Source: Thermomicrobiales bacterium (GTDB lineage Bacteria; Chloroflexota; Chloroflexia; Thermomicrobiales; CADCWN01). Taken from it: 43,372 bases of DNA. The notes beneath the pieces were generated by a model that worked only from the letters and a program-made list of their open reading frames with translations, ran no database searches and was not told the origin of the DNA. Below, one piece after another: positions 16,178 through 24,248 of this stretch (position 1 is the stretch's first letter; each line of letters opens with the position of its first letter). The stretch is from the NCBI GenBank assembly GCA_030446685.1, contig JAUJMV010000015.1, positions 1 through 43,372 on the forward strand, given 5' to 3'. The position numbers were made by a program, and so were the translations under genes.

Positions 16178-16207
16178 AGTATAGCGATTCGGCGGATACC
16201 GCGTCAA
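16178..16207 (-). promoter_or_regulatory. promoter for the DUF177-rpmF operon
   Basis: On the minus strand TTGACG (16207-16202) and TATACT (16183-16178) are spaced by 18 bases. The leader then contains an 18-base perfect palindrome at 16141-16158 before the DUF177 start. This is one of the best sigma-70-type promoters in the window. Confidence 0.75.
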
Positions 16208-16253
16208 GCGCGGATCGCGGGGTGGGCGTACGGCCGGGGCGCGACCATGCGGC

Positions 16254-16706
16254 TCAGCGCCGGTCGTGTGCCACCTGGCCCTGCAACTCCTGCAAGCCGT
16301 TGCGGACCTGGTGCAACTGCATCTGGAGTTGCTGCTCGAGGTTGCCGAGGACTTCGACAGCGTACTGCTCGATCTCCTGGCGCGTCGCGTGGGCGTCGCG
16401 CTGGGCGTCGCCGAGCACCTGCTCGCCGCGCTCCTTCGCCATGTTCAGCACGCCTTCGCTGTTGACCATGTACTCGGCGCGCTTGCGGGCCAGGTCGAGG
16501 ATCTGGTCGGCCTCGCCCTGCGCGCCCCTGAGGATCTGATCGCGCTCCTGCAGCACCTTGCGCGCCTGGGTGAGCTCCTTGGGCAGCGCCTGGCGCATCT
16601 GCTCGACCAGCGCCAGCACCTCCTCCTCCTCCAGCATGATCCGGGAGCTGAGCGGAACACGACGACTGGAATTGACCAGCGCCTCCAGCCGGTCGACCAG
16701 GTACAT
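16254..16706 (-). CDS. coiled-coil protein, DivIVA/F0-b-like
   Basis: 150 residues, nearly all helical. The N-terminus YLVDRLEALVNSSRRVPLSS resembles the membrane-targeting start of small DivIVA-like proteins. The rest is a charged heptad coiled coil (EVLALVEQMRQALPKELTQA onwards to LEQQLQMQLHQVRNGLQEL) rich in Gln and Glu. No enzyme motif is present. It probably acts as a structural or septum/envelope-associated scaffold; this is inferred. It sits between coaD and DUF177-rpmF, all leftward, 71 bases after the coaD stop. The ATG at 16706 has GGAAGAG about 9 bases upstream; a longer frame reaching 16775 has no ribosome site. Confidence 0.7.
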   Translation of the reverse strand: MYLVDRLEALVNSSRRVPLSSRIMLEEEEVLALVEQMRQALPKELTQARKVLQERDQILRGAQGEADQILDLARKRAEYMVNSEGVLNMAKERGEQVLGDAQRDAHATRQEIEQYAVEVLGNLEQQLQMQLHQVRNGLQELQGQVAHDRR

Positions 16707-16777
16707 GATGTCCACTCTTCCGCCTCCACTCTGCGCCCGCTCGTCACGCAGGGCGATGTCCGCCGCTTGCTGCATCT

Positions 16778-17266
16778 CTAGCTACGCCCCGCGACCTTCC
16801 GCCGCAACGCCTCGGCAACCTGCGGCGGGACCATGCTGCTCACGTCGCCGCCGCCGCGGGCGACCTCCTTGATCAGGCTCGAGTTGAGGAAGGCATACTC
16901 CGCGCTGGTCATGAAGAAGATCGTCTCGATCTCCGGCGCCAGCGCGTTGTTCATGTGCCGCTGGGCGAACTCATAGTCATAATCCGAGACGGTGCGCACC
17001 CCGCGCACGATGGCGATCGCCCCCACGCGCCGCGCGTAGTCTACGGTCAGACCGGTGTAGCTGTCAACGACGACGTTCGGCGCCTCGGCGAGCGCGTCGC
17101 GCGCCATCGCCACGCGCTCCTCCGGCGTGAAGAGCGGGGCCTTGCTGCCACCGCCGGCGAAAATGGCGAAGATCAGGCGATCGAAGATGCGCGCCGCCCG
17201 CAGCGCGACATCGAGATGCCCCAGATGCACGGGATCGAAACTCCCCGTGCAGATCGCGGTGGTCAA
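16778..17266 (-). CDS. coaD: phosphopantetheine adenylyltransferase
   Basis: 162 residues, the standard length. It transfers AMP from ATP to 4'-phosphopantetheine, the fourth step of coenzyme A synthesis. Motifs: the nucleotidyltransferase T/H-x-G-H site in CTGSFDPVHLGHLDV near the N-terminus, IAIVRGVRTVSDYDYEFAQ and the C-terminal NSSLIKEVARGGGD. The start is a TTG at 17266 with a GGAGGAAGG box 5 bases upstream; homologues begin at the same point and no in-frame ATG is nearby. It heads a leftward group with the coiled-coil gene. Confidence 0.93.
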   Translation of the reverse strand: MTTAICTGSFDPVHLGHLDVALRAARIFDRLIFAIFAGGGSKAPLFTPEERVAMARDALAEAPNVVVDSYTGLTVDYARRVGAIAIVRGVRTVSDYDYEFAQRHMNNALAPEIETIFFMTSAEYAFLNSSLIKEVARGGGDVSSMVPPQVAEALRRKVAGRS

Positions 17267-17755
17267 CGCCTTCCTCCCCAACGCGGCGTCCGCACGCCCC
17301 CGGCCTCCCCCGCCGCAGCGCACGAATTATGCCCGCTCAGTCGCGCCCGCACCGGAGGGTGGGCCATCCCAAGCCGGTCTCCGCCAACGTAGTTCCCGTC
17401 CTCCGTCGCGGAGCATACCCCCGGCACCTGGGAAAAGCAATGCCCCGCGGACGACCCGAACAGCGCACGCCGGCAAGGGGGCCGACGACGACTGAAGTCG
17501 TCGCTGGGGGCTCGCTAACGCTCGCCACGAAGCCCCCCTTCGGGGGCTGAGGGCGGTGGCATGCAAGTGCTACCTGGGCAGCTCCGTATCTTCCCACGCC
17601 CCAACCCGCGCAGGCAGGTTTTGTGGCGACCGGAGGGAGCCCCCAGCGACGACTTCAGTCGTCGCCCCCCGACCCCCCACCACGCCAGCACCCGCGGCGC
17701 CCCCCCCGGCAACCCCGCCGGGGGCGCCGCGCCTACCACTACCACTAGCGGTGGG
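17267..17755. other. gene-free stretch dominated by a large palindromic repeat
   Basis: This gap lies between coaD and the aldehyde dehydrogenase gene. It holds the inverted-repeat element at 17486-17664 and G/C-rich flanks. No gene and no clear promoter for coaD was found. Confidence 0.5.
17486..17664. repeat. GACTGAAGTCG palindromic element, copy 1
   Basis: Perfect 27-base terminal inverted repeats (17486-17512 and 17638-17664); each end itself contains a small palindrome, GACGACT-GA-AGTCGTC. The inside has another hairpin, AGCCCCC-TTC-GGGGGCT at about 17531-17547, and the motif CCCGCGCAGGCAGGTTTTGT. A related copy is at 39984-40050. It is non-coding. Confidence 0.75.
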
Positions 17756-19213
17756 TCAGAGGCCGATGGTGACCGCCTTGACCTCCAGGAACTCCTCGAT
17801 GCCCATGCTGCCGTTCTCGCGGCCCAGCCCGCTCTCCTTGTAACCGCCGAACGGGATCTGCGGCGCGGTCGGCAGCGGGTCGTTCACGCCGACGATGCCG
17901 TAGTCCAGCCCTTCGGAGACGCGGAAGGCGCGGCCCACGTCGCGCGTGAAGCAGTAGGCCGCCAGGCCGAACGGCGTGTCGTTCGCCAGGCGGATCGCCT
18001 CCTCCTCGCTGTCGAACGGGACGATCGGCAGGGCCGGGCCGAACGTCTCGTCGTGGAGGATCTTCGCGTCCGCCGCGACGTTCGCCAGGATCGTCGGCTC
18101 GTAGAAGTAGCCGCGCAGATCGCCGTCCAGCTCGGCCGGCTTGCCCCCCGCCAGCACCGTCGCGCCGCCCGCCACCGCGTCCCGGACGTGGTCCTCGACC
18201 TTCGCGAAGCCGCGCTCGTCGATCAGCGGCCCCACCTTGGTGTCGCCGTCGAGCCCGTTCCCCACCTTCAGCTCGCGCGCCAGCTCGGCCACGCGCGCCG
18301 AGAAGCGGTCCACCAGCGGGCGCTGGACGTAGAGGCGGTTGGTGCAGATGCAGGTCTGGCCGGCGTTGCGGAAGCGCGAGGCGATCGCGCCCTGCGCCGC
18401 CGCCTCCAGGTCGGCGTCGTCGAAGACGAGCATCGGGGCGTGGCCGCCGAGTTCGAGCGAGACCTTCTTGACCGTCCCCGCCGCCTTCGCCATCAGCTCC
18501 TTGCCGACCTCGGTGCTGCCGGTGAAGGTGATCTTGCGGACCAGCCCGCTCGTCGCGAAGACGTCGGCGACCTCCCCCGCCGAGCGGCTGGTGACGATGT
18601 TCACCACGCCGGGCGGGAAGCCGGCGTCGTCGAACGCCCGCACGATCTCGAGCGCCACCAGCGGCGTCGCGCTGGACGGGCGCAGCACCACGGTGCAGCC
18701 GGCCGCCAGCGCCGGGGCGATCTTGCGGGTGATCATCGAGTAGGGGAAGTTCCAGGGCGTCATCGCCGCCACCACCCCGACCGGCTGGCGGAAGGTGAGG
18801 ACGCGCTTGCCGGCTGCCGGACTGGGGACGACCTCGCCGTAGGCGCGGCGGGCCTCCTCCGCGTTCCAGCGCACGAAGCCCGCGCCGATCGTCGCCTCGC
18901 CCTTCGACTCGGCCAGCGGCTTGCCGTTCTCCTCGGTGAGGATGCGGGCGTGCTCCTCCACGCGGGCCTTCAGCAGATCGAAGGTCTTGTGCAGCAGTTC
19001 GGCGCGCTCGTCCGCCGGGCGCTTCGACCAGGCGGGGAAAGCCTCGTGCGCCGCGCGCACCGCCGCCTCCGCCTCGGCCGCGCCGCCGTCCGCCACCTCG
19101 GCGATCGGCTCGCGCGTCGCCGGATTGTGGACCGCGAACGTCCTGCCGCCGGTCGCGTCGGTCCACTCGCCGTTGATGTAGAGCTGATAGGTCCTCACCG
19201 CCGTCGCCGCCAT
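17756..19213 (-). CDS. NAD(P)-dependent succinate-semialdehyde-type aldehyde dehydrogenase
   Basis: 485 residues of the aldehyde dehydrogenase superfamily, closest in pattern to GabD-type enzymes that oxidise succinate semialdehyde to succinate. Motifs: N-terminal YINGEWTDATGG, cofactor-binding MTPWNFPYSMITRKIAPALA, ITFTGSTEVGK, the general-base Glu in SLELGGHAPML, the catalytic Cys in RNAGQTCICTNR and the C-terminal FGGYKESGLGRENG. The ATG at 19213 follows a GGAAGGGGGG stretch. It is a single leftward gene; an extended -10 (TGGTATACT) lies about 65 bases upstream. Exact aldehyde specificity is an inference. Confidence 0.92.
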   Translation of the reverse strand: MAATAVRTYQLYINGEWTDATGGRTFAVHNPATREPIAEVADGGAAEAEAAVRAAHEAFPAWSKRPADERAELLHKTFDLLKARVEEHARILTEENGKPLAESKGEATIGAGFVRWNAEEARRAYGEVVPSPAAGKRVLTFRQPVGVVAAMTPWNFPYSMITRKIAPALAAGCTVVLRPSSATPLVALEIVRAFDDAGFPPGVVNIVTSRSAGEVADVFATSGLVRKITFTGSTEVGKELMAKAAGTVKKVSLELGGHAPMLVFDDADLEAAAQGAIASRFRNAGQTCICTNRLYVQRPLVDRFSARVAELARELKVGNGLDGDTKVGPLIDERGFAKVEDHVRDAVAGGATVLAGGKPAELDGDLRGYFYEPTILANVAADAKILHDETFGPALPIVPFDSEEEAIRLANDTPFGLAAYCFTRDVGRAFRVSEGLDYGIVGVNDPLPTAPQIPFGGYKESGLGRENGSMGIEEFLEVKAVTIGL

Positions 19214-19278
19214 CGGCCGCCCCCCTTCCGCGCTACGGCCCCCTCGTCGCGGGCCACTCCCGGTGCTGCTGACCCCGA

Positions 19279-19287
19279 TAGTATACC
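19279..19287 (-). promoter_or_regulatory. extended -10 promoter upstream of the aldehyde dehydrogenase gene
   Basis: The minus strand reads TGGTATACT, a TG-n-TATACT extended -10. The -35 position is not well matched. Further upstream (19298-19328) is a short dispersed-type repeat of GGGCTGTGGGCC and AGCTGTGGGGC units. No gene was seen in 19214-19442. Confidence 0.5.
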
Positions 19288-19442
19288 AGGGGCGCCGCAT
19301 GTGGGCTGTGGGCCATGAGCTGTGGGGCGAAGGGCACTGTTATCAATCGTTCGAGCGATGCTCCTGTTCTTTGCGGGCCGGTTGAGCGAGCCTTTTGGCT
19401 GGGCGCGAAGGCGTAACTCTCCAGGCCGCTTCGGTATGAGGA

Positions 19443-19844
19443 TCACCAGACCGTCAGTAAGCCGGATAGTCGAATCTTGCTATCCCTGCTGACAACCGGA
19501 ACCTGGAAACGTAACGCCGTCGCGGCGATGATGCGGTCGGGCATGTCCGGCACGCTTGCGGCATCAATGCGCGAGAGCGCCCTGGCGATCTGCAGATCGG
19601 GCGGCACCTCGAGGAACATACCGTTTGGATCTTCGAGGGCTACCGCCAGGCGGGTGAAGCTCTCGGCGGCGATCCAGCCCTTCTCGATCAGCTACACCAT
19701 CTCGATCAAGGTGATCGACGACAGGCCGATCTGGTCGCCACTTGCGGCGGCCGTCTCGAGAAACGCCCTGGCCGTTGGCGAAAGGCGCGGCGTTGCGTAG
19801 AGATACCAGAGCACCGTATGGGTGTCGGCGACGCCGGCCAGCAT
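19443..19844 (-). pseudogene. vapC: VapC-type PIN-domain toxin with an in-frame stop
   Basis: 134 codons of PIN-domain ribonuclease: VADTHTVLWYLYATPRLSP (first acidic residue), LSSITLIEMV (Glu), VPDMPDRIIAATAL (third acidic residue) and VPVVSRDSKIRLSG (fourth). A TAG at 19694-19692 interrupts the frame right after LIEMV, where the family normally has a Tyr or similar residue. Upstream and downstream are in the same frame, so this is a single-base substitution and not an indel. Translation would stop after 50 residues and lose two of four metal ligands, so the toxin is probably inactive unless the base is a read error. The ATG shares its A with the stop of the upstream antitoxin gene (TGATG), indicating coupling. 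Confidence 0.8.
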
Positions 19845-20086
19845 CAGGCAATATCCTCGCGCGGGAAGGCGGCCCACAGCTCCCGGCGGGCCTCGTCAAT
19901 GTCCGCGTCGGTTGGGCCGGGGCCGAGATCGGCGCATACGCCATAGAGCGAGCGGGAAGTAGCCGAGCCGATCGCGGCCGGCCGATCATCCACGGTTGTT
20001 CCCAACCACTCCACGAGCCGCGCCCTCTCGGCGCGCGACAAGCGCGCCGCCAACTGCTTGACCTGCTCTAAAATCGCCTCACTCAT
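19844..20086 (-). CDS. VapB-type antitoxin
   Basis: An 80-residue acidic protein with an amphipathic N-terminal region, LEQVKQLAARLSRAERARLVEWL, and a flexible acidic C-terminus (TDADIDEARRELWAAFPREDIA) suited to wrap the toxin. It overlaps the PIN-domain gene by one base, which is the main evidence for its role. The ATG at 20086 has GGGAGAAGGG upstream. In such pairs the antitoxin also represses the operon. It lies just beyond the 3' end of the kinase gene but has its own upstream -10-like site. Confidence 0.75.
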   Translation of the reverse strand: MSEAILEQVKQLAARLSRAERARLVEWLGTTVDDRPAAIGSATSRSLYGVCADLGPGPTDADIDEARRELWAAFPREDIA

Positions 20087-20174
20087 TGCGCCCTTCTCCC
20101 TACGATAGGGTCGGTGGGCGATCGATGCAGGGAACCCACTGCTACTCCGCCCGAGGCCGCTCGCCAACAGGGAC

Positions 20175-20180
20175 AGTATA
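20175..20180 (-). promoter_or_regulatory. -10-like site upstream of vapBC
   Basis: The minus strand has TATACT preceded by an A/T step in otherwise G/C-rich DNA, about 90 bases before the antitoxin start. No good -35 is at the right spacing, so this is a tentative call. Confidence 0.35.
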
Positions 20181-20228
20181 ATCGCGCCCACTTGGTCAGA
20201 CGCGCTCTCATGCACGCTTCCCAGCGGA

Positions 20229-22370
20229 TCATCCCCCGCCGCGCGGGAAGAGGATGCGCCGCAGGTAGGCGTCGAACGTGATCTGCCGATAGGCGGCCCG
20301 CTCGCGCTCCGCCAGTGCCAGCGCCCGGCGTTGTCGCGCGAGGAGCGCCTGCCGCTCGCGCGCCCGGCGCTCGTTCTCCCGGCACGCCCCCGTGTAGAGC
20401 GCGCGGGTCGTGGCGAGGGCCTCGGCCTGCCTGTCGCATCTAGCCCGGTAGCGGCGGCGGATCGCGTCCTGGCGACGGCCCGCCCGCGCGACGGCCCGCG
20501 CCTCCCGCCGCGCCAGCGCCGCCCGCCGGCGCCCGTACTTCCCGCCGATCGCGGCGTCCCGCTCCGGGGGCAGCGCCCGCGGCAGCGTCCGCCGCAACCC
20601 CGCCTCGATCCGCCGCCGCCAGGCGAGGAGCGCCCGCGCCCGGTCCGGGCCGACGCCCGTCACCGCCACCCGCCGCCCGCCCGCGCCCTCGATGATCGCA
20701 GCGCCATCCGCCGGCCCGCCCGGCGCCGGGGGCGGGTGGACGGCGACGACATCGGCCGCCGTGCGGACCCCGGCCAGCAGCAGGCGCAGCTTCGCCCGCG
20801 CGCCGAGGTCCGGCAGATCGGCGCGCACGACCGGGTGCGCCGCCAGCCCGTCGGCCAGCGCCCGCGCCCGCAGCGCGTCGAGGGCCGCGGCGCGCTCGGC
20901 GGCCTCGGCCTGCCGCAGCGCCTGGCCCTCCGCCACGAAAGGGGTCAAAATCGCCTCGGCCGCCGCCAGTTCGGCCCGCTCCCGGTCGGACAGATCCCGC
21001 CCTTGCGCCGCCAGCGCGGCGAGCGCGGCGGCCTCGTGGCGGTCGAGCGCGGCCCGGTCGCGCGCCAGCCGGGCCAGCGCCCGCGCGCTGCCGGAGATCG
21101 CCGCCCGCGCCCGCCAGCAGCGCCAGGCGGCCCCGAGTTTCCGCGTGGCCTCCGGCAGGCGCCAGAAGCGGCAGGCGAGGCCGACCGGCAGGCCGGCAAG
21201 GGCCAGCGCGATCACCAGGGCCGCGAGGCCGGGCGTGACCAGGCCCGCCGGGGCGATCGCCGCCAGCAGGACCGCCAGGACGAGGACGAGGGCGCCGAGC
21301 CGGCGTTCCGGAGCCCCCGAGACGCCGAGCGCGATCGGCGCGGCCGGCCCGACGTGGTCCACCAGCCAGGCCGCCCCCGATGTGCCGGGCAGGATCGCGG
21401 CCGGCCGGGCGCCGAGGGCGACCCAGGCGGGGGCCGGGCCGCGTGCCGGCTTGACGCGCGCGACCGCGACCTTGCGGACGCTCCGTTGCGACGCCAGGCC
21501 GTCGAGCGGGGGGACGTCCGCGAGGCCGCCCGCCAGGCAGTCGCGGAAGTCCGCGACCAGCGATCGCAGGGCGGGGTCCGGGAGCGCCGCCAGCGCCCGC
21601 CAGGTCGCGGACGACTGCGGCTGCTCGAAATCGGCGCGCCCGAAGAGCAACTGCTCGTCGCCCGCGCCGCTGCTCTGCCACAGCGCCGGTTCGACGCTCA
21701 GGGCACGGATCGAGAGATAGACAACCCAGCCGGCGAAGCGGTCGAGATCAGGGCCGAAGTCGGTCTCGGCGCGCAGGGGATGCTGGTAGTTGCGGTGGCC
21801 GACCTCGTGGCTGCGCCCGCCCGCCAGCGCCGGCACGAACATGCCGTCGTAGTCGAGCAGCCGCAGCCGCCCGCCGGCCACCAGCACGTTGCCGTGCTGC
21901 AGGTCGCCGTGCGCCACGCCGGCCCGCCGGAGGTCGGCCAGCAGCGTCACCCAGCGGTCGGCCAGGGCGCGCAGGGCCGCCCCGTCCCCCAGGTGGCGCT
22001 CGATGTAGGCGTTCAGCGGCTCGCCCGGCGCCCAGGCCATCTTGAGGACCGGGTACCACCGGCCGCCGATGCGGATGCCGCGCGGCAGGAAGTCGAACCC
22101 GACGGTATAGGGGAGCCGCGCGGCGGCCAGGTGCCGCCCGATCGCGGCGTAGCGCTGCTGCTGGTCGGCGAACTCGCGCAGGAAGCAGCGCACCGCCCGC
22201 TCCCGCCCGCCGCCGCGCAGGCGGTAGACGGAGGCGAACCCGCCGGTGATCGCGCGGGGCAGGCCGAGCGGGGTCAGGTCCGGCGTCGCCGCCCGCAGAT
22301 CGGGATCGTCGCAGTTGAGCCCCGGATTCTGGATCGCCTCGTTATAGTCCTGCGGACTCGGCCAGGGCAT
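20229..22370 (-). CDS. protein kinase with transmembrane helices and C-terminal helix-hairpin-helix (TerY-P kinase type)
   Basis: 713 residues, third gene of the vWA-PP2C-kinase operon. The N-terminus MPWPSPQDYNEAIQNP is the hallmark opening of this family. The kinase domain shows a Gly-loop GGFASVYRL (43-51), HGDLQHGN (154-161, catalytic Asp156, Asn161) and DYDG (173-176) in place of DFG. At the beta-3 lysine position the sequence is AVRCF, with Arg61. Two hydrophobic helices (about 359-375 and 381-400) follow, then a long charged coiled coil and an HhH-like segment (VAVTGVGPDRARALLAWR) near residue 600. The family is described as DNA-binding HhH plus kinase in Ter-associated phosphorylation modules. 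The ATG at 22370 is 4 bases after the phosphatase stop; a longer frame from 22406 is less likely. Confidence 0.85.
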   Translation of the reverse strand: MPWPSPQDYNEAIQNPGLNCDDPDLRAATPDLTPLGLPRAITGGFASVYRLRGGGRERAVRCFLREFADQQQRYAAIGRHLAAARLPYTVGFDFLPRGIRIGGRWYPVLKMAWAPGEPLNAYIERHLGDGAALRALADRWVTLLADLRRAGVAHGDLQHGNVLVAGGRLRLLDYDGMFVPALAGGRSHEVGHRNYQHPLRAETDFGPDLDRFAGWVVYLSIRALSVEPALWQSSGAGDEQLLFGRADFEQPQSSATWRALAALPDPALRSLVADFRDCLAGGLADVPPLDGLASQRSVRKVAVARVKPARGPAPAWVALGARPAAILPGTSGAAWLVDHVGPAAPIALGVSGAPERRLGALVLVLAVLLAAIAPAGLVTPGLAALVIALALAGLPVGLACRFWRLPEATRKLGAAWRCWRARAAISGSARALARLARDRAALDRHEAAALAALAAQGRDLSDRERAELAAAEAILTPFVAEGQALRQAEAAERAAALDALRARALADGLAAHPVVRADLPDLGARAKLRLLLAGVRTAADVVAVHPPPAPGGPADGAAIIEGAGGRRVAVTGVGPDRARALLAWRRRIEAGLRRTLPRALPPERDAAIGGKYGRRRAALARREARAVARAGRRQDAIRRRYRARCDRQAEALATTRALYTGACRENERRARERQALLARQRRALALAERERAAYRQITFDAYLRRILFPRGGG

Positions 22371-22374
22371 CGCC

Positions 22375-23232
22375 TCAGCCTCCGGCGGGCGGTTCCCCGC
22401 CGGCATCGCAGTGATCCTCGGCCGCGGCGGGGGCCGGGGCGGGATCGGCGTGGACCACGGCGCGCAGCAGGGTCACGTCGTCGTTGCGGAGGTCGCCCGC
22501 CCCGCGCAGCCCGGCGACCCACCCCGCGAACCCTTCGTCCGCCTCGGCCGCGTCCGCGCCGTCGGCGCCGGGCGTCAGGGCGCGCAGGGCCGTCCAGGGC
22601 GCGTCCCCCAGTTCGGTCGCCGCGAGGAACCAGCGGGCCAGCGCGTCGGTCAGCAGGAAGAACTCGTCGCCCCCCTCCCAGGCGCCGCCAGCCCGCTCGA
22701 TGCTCGCGGCCAGCGCGCCGTTGCCGGCGGGCTCGCTCGCGATCAGGGTCGGGCGGCGGTCGAACTCCTCGGGGGCGGCCAGCGGGAAGGCCCCGAGCAG
22801 GCGCTCGCCGCGCAGGGCGAAGAGGCAACTGTCCCCGACGGCGACCGCCTCCCAGGCGCCCCCCGCTTCGCCGGGCGCGGGCGCGGAGAGCGTTAGCCCC
22901 AGGAACGCCGCGAAGGCGCCGCTGCGCAACTTCTCCTCGGCGTACCAGGGCAGCGGCCGCGCGCCGACCCGATCGCGCCAGGCGCGCTGGAGGGCCGGGA
23001 GAGCGCCCGGCAGGCCCTCGGCGTCGAACCGCCCCGCGCCGAACGCCCCGACCAGCGCCTCAGCCCAGCAGCCCGCGAACGAGGTCTCGGTCGCGCCGTC
23101 CGCGATCGCGCAGCGGAAGGGCGCGCGCCCGTCGCCGCCCCGCCCGACCCCGGCGGGCCAGCAGGCGTCTTCGTATTCGTCGCGCGCGTTGCCGGCCTTC
23201 GGCAGCCAACGCGCATCGGTCAGCACCCACAT
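22375..23232 (-). CDS. PP2C-like protein phosphatase (TerY-P triad)
   Basis: 285 residues. The N-terminal VLTDARWLPKAGNARDEYEDAC and FRCAIADGATETSFAG match the first metal-binding region of the divergent PP2C subfamily found with HhH kinases. Later motifs are WEAVAVGDSCLFAL and a C-terminal LRNDDVTLLRAVV containing the conserved Asp pair. It would dephosphorylate Ser/Thr targets of the neighbouring kinase. The ATG at 23232 follows a GGGAGGGGGG stretch. The stop lies 4 bases before the kinase start and the start lies 32 bases after the vWA stop, so the three genes are almost certainly co-transcribed. The C-terminal 25 residues are a Pro/Ala/Gly-rich tail. Confidence 0.85.
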   Translation of the reverse strand: MWVLTDARWLPKAGNARDEYEDACWPAGVGRGGDGRAPFRCAIADGATETSFAGCWAEALVGAFGAGRFDAEGLPGALPALQRAWRDRVGARPLPWYAEEKLRSGAFAAFLGLTLSAPAPGEAGGAWEAVAVGDSCLFALRGERLLGAFPLAAPEEFDRRPTLIASEPAGNGALAASIERAGGAWEGGDEFFLLTDALARWFLAATELGDAPWTALRALTPGADGADAAEADEGFAGWVAGLRGAGDLRNDDVTLLRAVVHADPAPAPAAAEDHCDAGGEPPAGG

Positions 23233-23264
23233 CGCGGCCCCCCTCCCCGGTCGTACCCGCGCCG

Positions 23265-24101
23265 TCAGCGCAGGTTGTTCGGGCGGGTGCCGATGTCGAG
23301 GAATTGGATCACCGAGACCATGTCGGCGTTGAAGACGAAGCCGCGCGCCCCGTCGTCCGCCGGGAGACCCTCCTGCTCCGCGACGCCGCGCATGAAGGGC
23401 GGCAGCGGGCTGGAGAGCCGGAAGAGGAGCTTGGCGTAGCGGTCGGGCAGGCCGTCCTCGCTGGCGGGGAACTGCACCGGCGCGGCGCGCTGCGAGGACA
23501 GGTGGAGGTTGAAGAGCAGCAAGTTGCCGTCGTCGGTGGTCAGGGCCTTGAGCCCCTCCGCCGCCGCGGTCGGATCGCCGTCGATCGCCTCGCCGTCGGT
23601 GATGTTGATCACGATCGGCGGGAAGCTCGCCGGGTGCTCGCCGATCCAGCCGGCGAGGGTCTGCCGCGCGCGGGCGAGCGCCCCGCACATCGGAGTACCC
23701 CCTCCGGCGACCGCGTCGAACCAGATCGGGAACTTGATCGTCTGCTCGACCAGCCCGCCGGCCCCGTCGTCGGTCTTCTTCGTGCGCTCCTCGATCCGCG
23801 CCGGCCCGTCGGCGATCGCGCTGACCGGCGCCAGCTCCTTCCCGGCCAGCGGGCCGCTGAACGCCGGCTCGACCTTGCCGCCGTAGCCGAGCACCCCGAC
23901 GTGGTAGTAGTCGCGCACCCCCTCGGACTTGGCGCACTTGATCACCAAGTTCTGGAGGAGGCGGTTGATGATCGTCGCCAGCCCCTCCGCCTTCTGCTTG
24001 CCCGGCTCGCCGGCCCAGTCGTCCTCCATCGAGCCGGAGCGGTCGATCAGGAAGAGGAAGCACGAGGGGTTGGTGCGGCTGATCTCCGCCGAATAGGCCA
24101 C
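23265..24101 (-). CDS. TerY-like von Willebrand factor A domain protein
   Basis: 278 residues starting at GTG 24101, with AAGGAG 9 bases upstream. The vWA fold is shown by FLFLIDRSGSMEDDW with the MIDAS motif D-x-S-x-S at Asp20, the Thr in AGGGTPMCGAL, and IVINITDGEAIDGDP with the late MIDAS Asp. It binds a divalent metal and probably a protein partner. It is the first gene of the operon with PP2C and kinase, the composition described for TerY-P triads of tellurite-resistance-linked phosphorylation systems. No ter genes are in the window. Cytoplasmic; no signal peptide. Confidence 0.87.
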   Translation of the reverse strand: MAYSAEISRTNPSCFLFLIDRSGSMEDDWAGEPGKQKAEGLATIINRLLQNLVIKCAKSEGVRDYYHVGVLGYGGKVEPAFSGPLAGKELAPVSAIADGPARIEERTKKTDDGAGGLVEQTIKFPIWFDAVAGGGTPMCGALARARQTLAGWIGEHPASFPPIVINITDGEAIDGDPTAAAEGLKALTTDDGNLLLFNLHLSSQRAAPVQFPASEDGLPDRYAKLLFRLSSPLPPFMRGVAEQEGLPADDGARGFVFNADMVSVIQFLDIGTRPNNLR

Positions 24102-24208
24102 GGCGCTCGCTCCTTCTTCAAGCTCTGCCGCGATAGGGGCGTTGGGCGGCGCGCAGGCCCGTACCCCTTCGGCGGCGGACTCAATACAAATCAATGCCCT
24201 TCTTGAAT

Positions 24209-24237
24209 ACAATATGTACGTTCGGCCCATTTGTCAA
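24209..24237 (-). promoter_or_regulatory. near-consensus sigma-70-type promoter for the TerY-P triad
   Basis: The minus strand reads TTGACA (24237-24232), a 17-base spacer, then TATTGT (24214-24209). It is the closest match to the bacterial consensus in the window and lies about 110 bases before the vWA start. Confidence 0.8.
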
Positions 24238-24248
24238 GAGGGATAAAA

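Noticed and set aside
20331-24206. A 1291-codon open frame on the plus strand across the kinase triad
   Set aside because: It is Arg/Pro/Gly-rich with no domain, exactly antisense to three well-supported genes; it is a shadow of high-GC coding.
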